Below are positions 8,532 to 15,306 of a stretch of DNA of 31,996 bases, piece after piece. Made by a program: the position numbers and the translations under genes. Within the stretch, counting starts at the first letter, position 1, and every line of letters starts with the position of its first letter. Source of the DNA: Candidatus Krumholzibacteriota bacterium (lineage in GTDB: Bacteria; Krumholzibacteriota; Krumholzibacteriia; Krumholzibacteriales; Krumholzibacteriaceae); NCBI GenBank assembly GCA_030613345.1, contig JAUWMD010000003.1, positions 1 through 31,996 of the forward strand. Reading direction: 5' to 3'. Under the pieces are notes generated by a model, which saw only the letters and a program-made list of their open reading frames with translations, had not been told where the DNA came from and searched no databases.

Positions 8532-9329
8532 CTACCTGCTGATGATCCTCGAGTAATACTCGTAATACATCTCGACGTTTGCTACCTGCCACCCCTTCAG
8601 ATAGAGGTCCATCGGCGTGCCGATGATCGTTCCCAGCCTTTTGATGAACTGCTCGGTCGTTGCAATCCTCGATTTCGGGACGAAGACGATATCGAACGGC
8701 TTCAGCGGAACGTCGAGCGAGAAATCGTTCTTCGAGAGGAGCGCCTCGATATTGACCTCCATCCCTATGATGTGGTCCTCGCCGATCCGCCTTATCACCA
8801 GCACGTTGCTCCTGCGGGCATCGTCGGTGTAGCCACGCGCGACCGCGAGCGCCTTCGTAAGGGTCATGTCACGGATATATTCGAAATCGCCCGGGTTCCC
8901 GACCTCCCCGAGGACGTAGACCTTCTGGGGCTGGAAATCCCTCACAATGACGGTTATCCGGGGATCGAGTATGATCTCGGAAAAACTGTCCGTCAGGACG
9001 CTGTCGAGGTCGGCCGGGGACATCCCGGCAACGAACACCTCCCCCGCCAGCGGATACGTTATCCTCCCGTCGGGACGGACCTTGATCGCCTCTCTTGAAT
9101 ATTTCGTCTCGTAGAGAAAATTGACGTCGAGCACATCACCGTAACCGATGTAGTAACTCTCCGCTTCGGGAACGGCGGGAATGCTGTCGGGATCGAGATC
9201 AGACCAGGTGACGTCGCCGCCGACCTGCTCGTACATACGGCTTCCACCGCCCCCGCACCCGGTACCGCCACAGGCCGCCGCCGTTAGGAGAGCTAACGTG
9301 ATGAAAATACGAGTTTTTCGACCCTTCAT
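8532..9329 (-). CDS. Wza-type polysaccharide export lipoprotein (SLBB)
   Basis: This 265-residue protein starts with a lipoprotein-type signal, hydrophobic residues 8-19 leading to Cys20 (LLTAAAC) and a second Cys25 in a Gly-rich linker. The export domain begins at YYIGYGDVLDVNFLYE (59-74), followed by VRPDGRITYPLAGEV, both hallmark strings of the Poly_export family (PF02563). A soluble-ligand-binding beta-grasp domain follows (KVYVLGEVGNPGDFEY). The C-terminal helical stretch may form the outer-membrane pore, as in Wza. It is expected to form the outer-membrane channel for the polymer. ATG 9329 has AGGGG about 8 nt upstream. A 121-nt gap separates it from the sugar transferase gene and holds a weak promoter-like sequence with repeated GTTAACC elements. 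Confidence 0.92.
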   Translation of the reverse strand: MKGRKTRIFITLALLTAAACGGTGCGGGGSRMYEQVGGDVTWSDLDPDSIPAVPEAESYYIGYGDVLDVNFLYETKYSREAIKVRPDGRITYPLAGEVFVAGMSPADLDSVLTDSFSEIILDPRITVIVRDFQPQKVYVLGEVGNPGDFEYIRDMTLTKALAVARGYTDDARRSNVLVIRRIGEDHIIGMEVNIEALLSKNDFSLDVPLKPFDIVFVPKSRIATTEQFIKRLGTIIGTPMDLYLKGWQVANVEMYYEYYSRIISR

Positions 9330-9387
9330 CGTATCGACCCCTGCATAGGGCCCCGCCGGAACACCCGAACCTGGTTAACCGGCGAGA

Positions 9388-9415
9388 AGTTAACCCCTTA
9401 GACACAATATGTCAA
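9388..9415 (-). promoter_or_regulatory. Possible internal promoter before wza-like gene with repeated GTTAACC boxes
   Basis: On the minus strand a perfect TTGACA (9415-9410) is followed after 16 nt by a poor -10 candidate TTAACT (9393-9388). The plus-strand word GTTAACC occurs at 9389-9395, overlapping that -10, and again at 9374-9380, 15 bp away. Two copies on the same helix face over and just downstream of a promoter would suit a repressor site. The -10 match is only three of six, so promoter activity is doubtful. Confidence 0.3.
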
Positions 9416-9450
9416 ACAGGTTTTAGGGCAAGAATAATGCCAAACCAGAA

Positions 9451-10146
9451 TCAATAGGCGCCTTTCCTGGCTATCACGGCCGGGATGGTCTTGAGCATGA
9501 TCTTAATATCCGTAACGAGGCTTCTGTTGCGGATATATTCCAGATCGAGTCTCATCCACTCCTGGAATCCGATATGGCTCCTGCCGGCGATCTGCCAGTA
9601 GCATGTGATTCCTGGAGTCACATCCAGTCGTCTTCTCTGCCAGGGAAGGTATTGTGAGACTTCAGATGGGAGATTGGGACGCGGACCTACTATACTCATG
9701 TCGCCCGTGAGCACGTTGAGCAGCTGTGGGAGTTCATCGAGGCTCGACCGTCTGAGGAACCTGCCCGTGCCGGGGACCCTGGGATCCTCCTTCAGCTTGA
9801 AAATGGGCCCGTCGACACCGCTGAGTGGCCTGAGAGACGCTATGACGTTCTCCGCCCCCACATGCATCGAGCGAAACTTGAAAAAATCGAACTCCCGGCC
9901 GTCCTTGCCGACCCTCTTCTGCCCGAAGAGTACGGGTCCTGGAGAATCGAGTTTTATAAGGAGCACTATTACGGGTATCACCGGAAGGAACAGGAGCAGG
10001 ATCAGTGAAGCAACGGCGATGTCCGTAAATCTCTTGAAGGTGTCGAAGCTCCTCCTTCTCTCGACGGCGGTGCTGTCGGCGGAATCTTCGACGATGGAGT
10101 TCGCTGGCTCTGTGACAAGTTCTTTCAGTTCGGGGTACCCAGTCAT
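9451..10146 (-). CDS. Phosphoglycosyl transferase initiating exopolysaccharide synthesis (bacterial sugar transferase)
   Basis: This 231-residue monotopic enzyme attaches the first sugar-1-phosphate to undecaprenyl phosphate at the inner membrane. The core is complete: KRFTDIAVASLIL begins the single reentrant/membrane helix (about 39-64), then SPGPVLFGQKRVGKDG and FDFFKFRSM, then SSLDELPQLLNVLTGDMSIVGPRP with the Asp-Glu dyad, and PGITCYWQIAGRS. It lacks the four-helix N-terminal region and CoA-binding-like domain of WbaP/PssY, so it is the short form. About 38 charged residues precede the core. ATG 10146 has the strong GGAGGAG Shine-Dalgarno, which lies directly after a transcription terminator in the leader. 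As first gene of the exopolysaccharide operon it commits carbon to the pathway and is a natural control point. Confidence 0.93.
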   Translation of the reverse strand: MTGYPELKELVTEPANSIVEDSADSTAVERRRSFDTFKRFTDIAVASLILLLFLPVIPVIVLLIKLDSPGPVLFGQKRVGKDGREFDFFKFRSMHVGAENVIASLRPLSGVDGPIFKLKEDPRVPGTGRFLRRSSLDELPQLLNVLTGDMSIVGPRPNLPSEVSQYLPWQRRRLDVTPGITCYWQIAGRSHIGFQEWMRLDLEYIRNRSLVTDIKIMLKTIPAVIARKGAY

Positions 10147-10153
10147 TGCTCCT

Positions 10154-10189
10154 CCAAAAAAACCCGGGTCTGATCCTTCAGCCCGGGTT
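10154..10189 (-). terminator. Rho-independent terminator/attenuator in leader of exopolysaccharide operon
   Basis: On the minus strand an AACCCGGG / CCCGGGTT 8-bp stem (10189-10182 with 10168-10161) is extended by an inner CTGA/TCAG stem around a 4-nt loop, with one bulged base. A T tract (10162-10156) follows. The Shine-Dalgarno GGAGGAG and start codon at 10146 follow immediately. There is no room for a promoter between hairpin and gene, so transcripts of the sugar transferase gene must read through it. It may also stop transcripts from the upstream DUF3108 unit. Confidence 0.7.
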
Positions 10190-10242
10190 CCGGCGCATAA
10201 AAAAGCTGCTGCAGAAACTCACTTCACGTCAGTCGTGTTGTC

Positions 10243-10290
10243 TTAGCCGAAGTAAATACCGTTAGCAGATTTCTCTGAGTACACCTCCAT
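10243..10290 (-). CDS. Possible 15-residue leader peptide
   Basis: An ATG 7-8 nt after the predicted transcription start opens a 15-codon frame (MEVYSEKSANGIYFG) ending in TAA. It has no Shine-Dalgarno and would be almost leaderless. Its interest is position: the last codons (TAC TTC GGC TAA) lie on an 8-nt segment (10252-10245) able to pair with the left arm of the downstream terminator, so a ribosome there could influence attenuation. It could equally be a chance ORF. Confidence 0.25.
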   Translation of the reverse strand: MEVYSEKSANGIYFG

Positions 10291-10303
10291 GCACAAGTCA
10301 TAT

Positions 10304-10331
10304 AGTATCACAAAACGAGGCGCGGTGTCAA
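10304..10331 (-). promoter_or_regulatory. Sigma-70-type promoter for exopolysaccharide operon
   Basis: A perfect -35 TTGACA (10331-10326) is followed after 16 nt by GATACT (10309-10304), with TG one base before the -10 (extended -10). The predicted transcription start is near 10298-10297, giving a leader of about 150 nt before ATG 10146. That leader contains the possible small ORF and the terminator described separately. Confidence 0.6.
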
Positions 10332-10345
10332 CAGATATGTTCGGC

Positions 10346-10384
10346 CCCGATACGGCGGTTACCGCTGTTTGATCGTATATCGGG
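10346..10384. repeat. Nested inverted repeat upstream of exopolysaccharide promoter
   Basis: Outer arms CCCGATA (10346-10352) and TATCGGG (10378-10384) enclose the 11-bp palindrome GCGGTTACCGC (10355-10365). No T tract follows on either strand, so it is not a terminator. The inner palindrome lies about 24 bp upstream of the -35 and could be a regulator binding site, or an RNA hairpin at the end of the upstream transcript. Confidence 0.4.
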
Positions 10385-10405
10385 AAACGGCCGGAAAGCA
10401 GGCGA

Positions 10406-11353
10406 TCATGTGAGCAGGGCCGAGTAGATGAGCGGGATCATTATCTCGTGATGGCCGGTGAGCGATATCGCCTCTCCGCCGAAGGCAGCAGGCCTCGCGA
10501 GGACGTTCTCTCCAGGCCGGTAATGACATGTCATGTCCAGATTGCAGGCGGTTATCCCCTCGAACCCGGCGCCGAGGTTCCTCGCGACGCTCAGTGCCTT
10601 CAGGAATACTTCCGGCAGTATCACGGCGGAACCGGCGTTGACGATGACACCGCCGTTCTCCCCCAGCGAATGCACCCTCGCGGTAAATATCCTGAAGTCC
10701 CTTGCCGAGAGCTCGCCCCAGACCGATCCGTCGAAGCCGGGATGCTGGACGATGATATCGGTGCCGACCGCCACGTGGACGGTGACCGGCACCTTCTCGA
10801 TCGCTCCCCTCGATGTGATGCTGACCTCCCTGTAGGGGGCATCGCTCGAGGCGATGAACCTCCCGACCGCCTCTCCCAGGCCGAGGCCGTCCGCCGCTCC
10901 CCTGTCGACCGCCTCGAACAGAAGCGCAGCGGTCTCCTCCGCGAATCCGAATTCGCCCTTCTCGAGCTGCGCTGAAACATCCTCCGACGTCTTCCCGAAG
11001 AATGCAAGTTCGAGGTCATGGATTATCCCGGCGCCGTTGAGGGCAAGGGCGGTCACGTATCCCTTTTTCATCAGGTCTGCCAGGTAGGGTGAAAGACCGC
11101 ACTTGATGACGTGGGCGCCGGCCATCCAGATCAGCTCGCGTCCCTTCGCCGATCGGGCCCTCCGCATGGCGAGCGTCAGCTTCCTGAGCCGGCTGACCGC
11201 CAGCTGGTCGGGCAGCGAATCGAGCCATTTCCTGAAGGCCTTGCCACCCTTGACGGGAGTCCCCATCATATCGACGGTGACCTTGCTCTCCCTTTCGGAG
11301 ATCGGCGACGTCCTGACCCTGCCGAGATCGATCTCTTCGTATCCGCTTCCCAT
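10406..11353 (-). CDS. Deoxyhypusine-synthase-like protein, function unknown
   Basis: This 315-residue soluble protein carries GAHVIKCGLSPYLADLM (79-95) and LALNGAGIIHDLE (103-115), followed by FFGKTSEDV. This resembles the Rossmann-like NAD-binding core of the deoxyhypusine synthase family (PF01916), where a Gly-rich strand is followed by a helix and then an Asn/Gly-Ala-x-x-x-His-Asp turn. True deoxyhypusine synthase needs eIF5A, which bacteria lack. Bacterial relatives therefore either act on other amines, such as homospermidine-type reactions, or have unknown roles. I cannot point to the active-site lysine with confidence. The start ATG overlaps the stop of the DUF3108 gene by one base (TGATG). 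Assignment to the family is from recalled motif similarity and needs a profile search. Confidence 0.6.
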   Translation of the reverse strand: MGSGYEEIDLGRVRTSPISERESKVTVDMMGTPVKGGKAFRKWLDSLPDQLAVSRLRKLTLAMRRARSAKGRELIWMAGAHVIKCGLSPYLADLMKKGYVTALALNGAGIIHDLELAFFGKTSEDVSAQLEKGEFGFAEETAALLFEAVDRGAADGLGLGEAVGRFIASSDAPYREVSITSRGAIEKVPVTVHVAVGTDIIVQHPGFDGSVWGELSARDFRIFTARVHSLGENGGVIVNAGSAVILPEVFLKALSVARNLGAGFEGITACNLDMTCHYRPGENVLARPAAFGGEAISLTGHHEIMIPLIYSALLT

Positions 11354-12240
11354 CAGCGGGATGATCCTTCCGTTTCGAGGATGCGCGGCCCCTCCGATGT
11401 CAGCGTGTATTCCTTCAGCACCGCCTCGAAAGAACCCACGACAACCTTCGACCGCATCAGCACCGGCATCCGGACGTTATCATCGGTCAGCCATATTGTC
11501 AACTTTCCCGTACTCTCGAAGATAGCGCTCGTTTCGAGCACCGGCTCGATGACGAGGCAGTCGAACTCGCCCGCCTGTACCTTGATCCGCTCCCTGCGTA
11601 GCGCCTTTACGAAGATCGGGTAGTTCTTCCCGTCCGAATGGTTCGCCATCCAGACCGCCTGACCGGGTTCAAGAGGGATCGTCCTCACGAAATAGAGCGC
11701 CGAGATGAAATCCTGTGTGTTCGGAGGTATGCCGACCTGCCTGTCGGGATATATGGCGAGGTGGTTCACCTGGTCGAAATCGATCTCCTTGTCCCTCCTG
11801 AACTTACCCTCCCTGATGTGCTTCTCGAATCTCAGCGAGTAGAGAAACTCCTTGTCCATGAACGACTCGTGCCTGTCCCTCACCTTGTAGACGACGTCGA
11901 ACGTCCTGTTCGTCCTCGCGGTCGATACGAGATGATATGCCGGGCGGCCGTTAAGCTCGGCGTCGCTGCGCACCTCGAGGGTCGCGTCGCCGGCGTATAT
12001 GAGTCCGTACTGGATTGCAAAGAGGAGATACTCCCCCTCGCCGAACGGCACCCTGCCGGGCACGGGCTGAACGAGCTCAAAGCCCTCGATCACCTCGTAG
12101 CCGTGATCGGTGCCGCTCCCCGTCACGACGGGAACGGTATCCTGGGCACGGATAGCCCCCGTAAAATGACCGGAAAAGAGGACAGAAAATATCAGCAAGT
12201 GGATGATCCGTATCTTGCTCTTGTTGCAGTCAATTTTCAT
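11353..12240 (-). CDS. DUF3108-family exported protein
   Basis: This 295-residue protein has an N-terminal signal peptide: basic residues, a hydrophobic stretch (about 13-30) and a possible cleavage after IRA32. The mature part begins with a FGEGEYLLFAIQYGLIYAG segment typical of DUF3108, a beta-rich periplasmic family whose members often start with a LxFxVxYGxIxAGxA motif. Later blocks such as YSLRFEKHIREG and TGKLTIWLTDD also fit that family. The function is unknown; an envelope location is likely. ATG 12240 has AGGGGA about 9 nt upstream. The 110-nt gap before it holds a TATATT -10-like hexamer (12275-12270) without a good -35. It is co-directional and overlapping with the deoxyhypusine-synthase-like gene. 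Confidence 0.8.
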   Translation of the reverse strand: MKIDCNKSKIRIIHLLIFSVLFSGHFTGAIRAQDTVPVVTGSGTDHGYEVIEGFELVQPVPGRVPFGEGEYLLFAIQYGLIYAGDATLEVRSDAELNGRPAYHLVSTARTNRTFDVVYKVRDRHESFMDKEFLYSLRFEKHIREGKFRRDKEIDFDQVNHLAIYPDRQVGIPPNTQDFISALYFVRTIPLEPGQAVWMANHSDGKNYPIFVKALRRERIKVQAGEFDCLVIEPVLETSAIFESTGKLTIWLTDDNVRMPVLMRSKVVVGSFEAVLKEYTLTSEGPRILETEGSSR

Positions 12241-12350
12241 GTCATTCCCCTAACATAATGTCACCAGATAATATAACGCATCGTACGGTAATCCTGCATC
12301 CGCCGGTAACATTTCCTGATATCTGTTTACTGCAATTGCCGTGCTCGAAA

Positions 12351-13439
12351 TCACCCGCCACCGTTATCCGCTGCGAGAACTCTGCCGTAAACATCAAGGA
12401 TCCCGCTCACCATTCTCTCAACATCGAACAGACGGGCCCTTTCCGCAGCCTTCGAGGAATACTCTTCTCTCGCCGTACGGTCTGCGGCAAGATCCCCGAG
12501 CGCATCGGCCAGTTCCTCCGGATCTCCGGGCTCGAAGAGAACGGCCGCGTCTTCCCCGGTCACCTCCGGGATCCCTCCGGCCCTGCTCGCGACGCAGGGC
12601 AGTCCCGCTGCCATCGCCGCCATCAGGCCGGTCGACAGGCCCTCCTCGAGAGAGGGCAGCACATATATGTCGAGAGCCTTGAGAAACGACTCCAGGGAGA
12701 GATCGTCTCCGGTACGGAAGATCCCCGTATCGAGTCCGCGCTTCGATGTTTCGGCGGCGATCGATCCCTCGAGCCTTCCCCGGCCGGCAAAGACGAAGCG
12801 CATCCGCACGCCTCTCGATTCGAGGATCGAGGCGGCTTCGCGCAGGACTGCGTGCCCCTTCTCCACCTCGAAGGCCGCCGCCGTCCCCGCAAGAAGACGA
12901 TCCCCTTTCGCCCCGAGTCTCTTCCTCGTATCCGGATCCCTCACTGCCGATCCGAATCTGGCGATGTCTATACCGCTTTGCACGATCGTCATCTTCTCAT
13001 CGGGGACCCCCCTGAGCCGAAGGCTACTCGCTGCCGCTTCCGATATCGGGATGTAGTGTGCTACCCCTTTCCCGTATTTCAGGACGGATGCTGGTCCTCT
13101 GCCGCCGCCGAAGGCGGTCCTCCTGCTGACTACGAGAGGCGCCAGCCCGGCGCATGCGGCCAGTGCACAGGTGTGAGCCTTCGAGGTCTGGGCGTGGACG
13201 ATGTCGGGTCCCCATCGGGAGACAAATCTCCTCAGACGCAGGGACGTCGTGAATGGAGGCGACTCGAAGCGGGCCTCCAGCGATTCGCTGCCTGCTGGGA
13301 GCGCCGCCGCCAGCTCCGAGCCTTTACGTATGGCGAAAGCCGTCTCGACCCCGCGGGCACGAAGCCGCAGACCGAGCTCGAGGGTCTGGCTCTCTCCTCC
13401 GCGCATCGTCTTCGCGCTGTTTACGAGCAGTACTCTCAC
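12351..13439 (-). CDS. Family 4 glycosyltransferase (GT-B)
   Basis: This 362-residue GT-B enzyme starts MRVLLVNSAKTMRGGESQTLELG, with the Gly-Gly loop typical of GT4. The C-terminal half has the donor-binding region GDRLLAGTAAAFEVEKGH and the PSLEEGLSTGLMAAMAAG block. In that block the second Glu of the usual E-x7-E motif is Ala, a departure seen also in some active members where Asp occurs. It probably adds a sugar to the lipopolysaccharide core or outer core in the cytoplasm. The start is GTG 13439 in a GTGA overlap with the preceding GT gene. It is the last gene of the core locus; I see no convincing terminator in the 110 nt after it. Confidence 0.87.
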   Translation of the reverse strand: MRVLLVNSAKTMRGGESQTLELGLRLRARGVETAFAIRKGSELAAALPAGSESLEARFESPPFTTSLRLRRFVSRWGPDIVHAQTSKAHTCALAACAGLAPLVVSRRTAFGGGRGPASVLKYGKGVAHYIPISEAAASSLRLRGVPDEKMTIVQSGIDIARFGSAVRDPDTRKRLGAKGDRLLAGTAAAFEVEKGHAVLREAASILESRGVRMRFVFAGRGRLEGSIAAETSKRGLDTGIFRTGDDLSLESFLKALDIYVLPSLEEGLSTGLMAAMAAGLPCVASRAGGIPEVTGEDAAVLFEPGDPEELADALGDLAADRTAREEYSSKAAERARLFDVERMVSGILDVYGRVLAADNGGG

Positions 13440-14533
13440 TCTCCATACTCCTGTCCGAGAATACCGAGCAGCCTGGCACCGATCTTCTCCGGATTGTATT
13501 CCTCCCTGACCAGCCTGCCTCCTGCTTCGGCGACGGACGCAGCGAACCGCCGTTCGTCCCTCAGACGCTTCAGCTCTTCAGCAAGCATCACCGCGTTTCC
13601 CGGTTGAACGCATACGAGGTGCTCCCCCGGAGTGAATATCTCCCTGATAGCGGGGGTATCGGCCGTCACCACGGGCCGGCCGCATGCCATCGACTGATAT
13701 ACCTTGTTCGGGATGACCATCCCCGTCTTGAGAGTCGTGCCGAAGATCCCGAGGACGGCATCCGCTTCCGAGATTAGGCGGGGAAGTTCCTTTTCCGGCA
13801 CGTTTCCAGAGAGCTCGAGCCTCTCTCGATCGATCCCGTCCGCCCGCCTCATGAATTCCTCCATCGTCTGCCCGCTCCCGACGATCCTGAACCGGAATCC
13901 GCTATCGAGAAGACGGGCCGCCTCTACTATGACATCGGTCCCGTGAAGTGGCAGGAAGGAACCGTAAAAGAGGACGCGGAAAATGCCGTCGGGCACCCGC
14001 TCCGGGATCCGCCCGAAGACGGTATCGTCGTATCCGAGGTAGAGGGTCCTCACCTTTTTCTCCTCCACATCGAATTCGCTGACGTAGAAGGCGGCATGAG
14101 CGTCGGTATCGGCGAGGACCAGATCGGACATCCTCATCACGATCCTGTCGATGTTCCAGTTGTGCTTTGCCTGGGCGGAACCCTTCCTGGCATCGCCGCG
14201 ATCGAGCACCCTCGTCTCGTACCGCGAGACGAGCGGATCGAATATCAGCATCCTGCGGGGCAAACGCGAGAGCACCCATGCGAGCGGCACGTCCTTGTGC
14301 CTGAAATCGGGAACGAACAGAGGCGTTCCGCGCCTAGTCCCGGTCGTGAAATACTTCGCCAGGAGAAGCGGATAACGGAACACGGCCCGTCTCGAGCCGC
14401 CCGCACGGCATGACTTCACTTCAACGCCGAGCCTTTCGAGCCCCTTCCTGATGATCGCGTTTCTCGGATAATCCGGATCGTAGCCGCCGAAAAACACGAT
14501 CTCCGTCGGGGGAGACTTTCTTCCGGCATTCAT
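13436..14533 (-). CDS. Family 4-like glycosyltransferase (GT-B)
   Basis: This 365-residue protein has two Rossmann-like halves. The N-terminal strand EIVFFGGYDPDYPRN is followed by a Leu-rich helix. The C-terminal half contains FRVLFYGSFLPLHGTDVIVEA, a typical GT4 phosphate-binding entry, and VIPNKVYQSMACGRPVVTAD, matching the donor-binding helix of GT4/GT1 enzymes that carry NK instead of the E-x7-E first Glu. The acceptor is not predictable. ATG 14533 has a GGAGGAAGAG leader and forms an ATGA overlap with the WaaE-like gene, and its own stop overlaps the next GT start, so three transferases are translationally chained. It likely extends the core oligosaccharide. Confidence 0.85.
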   Translation of the reverse strand: MNAGRKSPPTEIVFFGGYDPDYPRNAIIRKGLERLGVEVKSCRAGGSRRAVFRYPLLLAKYFTTGTRRGTPLFVPDFRHKDVPLAWVLSRLPRRMLIFDPLVSRYETRVLDRGDARKGSAQAKHNWNIDRIVMRMSDLVLADTDAHAAFYVSEFDVEEKKVRTLYLGYDDTVFGRIPERVPDGIFRVLFYGSFLPLHGTDVIVEAARLLDSGFRFRIVGSGQTMEEFMRRADGIDRERLELSGNVPEKELPRLISEADAVLGIFGTTLKTGMVIPNKVYQSMACGRPVVTADTPAIREIFTPGEHLVCVQPGNAVMLAEELKRLRDERRFAASVAEAGGRLVREEYNPEKIGARLLGILGQEYGE

Positions 14534-15306
14534 CTCTCTTCCTCCGGACCCCTGCGGGAAAGCTCCCTGAGCGATGCATATTTGAAGAATACGCTGATAG
14601 CGGCAAACGAGCAGAGCATCAGCCCGGCGGAACCGTCGAGGAACCCGAGCTGGAGGATATACATCCTCAGAAAACGGGCGGGCGGCCTTAGGACCATTCC
14701 GGGAAAGCTGCCCTTTCCCTTTCTGTGGAGCTCGAGTGCCCCTCTTCTGCTGTAGCTCTTCATCCGTTCGATATAGTCGTCGAGGTCTCTGTAGGGAATA
14801 TGGTCGAGTCGCTCACGCAGCCGTCCGGCCTTTCCCTTGAGCTCGAGGTGTTCATGCACCGCTCGCTCGGGATACCTCCCGCGTCCCCTTCGCAACAGCC
14901 TCAGCACCCGGTCGCGGTCCCAGCCACAGTGCTTTATCGTCCTGCCAAGGAATTCGTTCCTCCTGTACAGCCAGAATCCGTTCTCCCGCGCCGACACGAT
15001 CCTCTCTGCTATCTCCTCGCGCAGGGCAGCGGAGAGGTATTCGTCAGCATCGAGGATCAGTACCCATTCGAGAGCGGCCTGGTCCATGGCCCAGTTCTTC
15101 TGGTCTGCGTTCGAGACGAACTCCCTGGTAAATACCCTCGCTCCGTATTCACCGGCGATGCGCAGCGTCCCGTCGTCGCTCATCGAATCGACGACGATCA
15201 CCTCACCCACGCCGCGGGCGCTCTCGAGGCACCTGCCGAGATTGTTCTCCTCGTTCAGCGTGATGACGATGAGAGATATCCGTGACAGATCCGGTTCAAT
15301 GCTCAT
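14530..15306 (-). CDS. WaaE/KdtX-like family 2 glycosyltransferase
   Basis: This 258-residue GT-A enzyme starts with ISLIVITLNEENNLGRCL. EVIVVDSMSDDGT supplies the first conserved Asp, ADQKNWAMDQA is the signature of the WaaE/KdtX subgroup, and LILDADEYLS gives the DxD. FLGRTIKHCGWDRDRVLRL and an acidic VHEHLELKG segment also match WaaE, which adds a beta-linked glucose to heptose I of the core in enterobacteria. A hydrophobic C-terminal stretch (LGFLDGSAGLMLCSFAAIS) suggests membrane association, as in family members. ATG 15306 has GGAGGGG upstream and overlaps the preceding heptosyltransferase stop (ATGA). The sugar in this organism is not known. Confidence 0.87.
   Translation of the reverse strand: MSIEPDLSRISLIVITLNEENNLGRCLESARGVGEVIVVDSMSDDGTLRIAGEYGARVFTREFVSNADQKNWAMDQAALEWVLILDADEYLSAALREEIAERIVSARENGFWLYRRNEFLGRTIKHCGWDRDRVLRLLRRGRGRYPERAVHEHLELKGKAGRLRERLDHIPYRDLDDYIERMKSYSRRGALELHRKGKGSFPGMVLRPPARFLRMYILQLGFLDGSAGLMLCSFAAISVFFKYASLRELSRRGPEEER

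Noticed and set aside
10161..10300. Cyclic di-GMP riboswitch in the exopolysaccharide leader
   Set aside because: The conserved GEMM core strings are absent, so no known riboswitch class can be supported by eye.
12258..13607. 449-codon plus-strand open frame
   Set aside because: It overlaps two clear GT4 genes on the other strand, and its composition is shadow-like.
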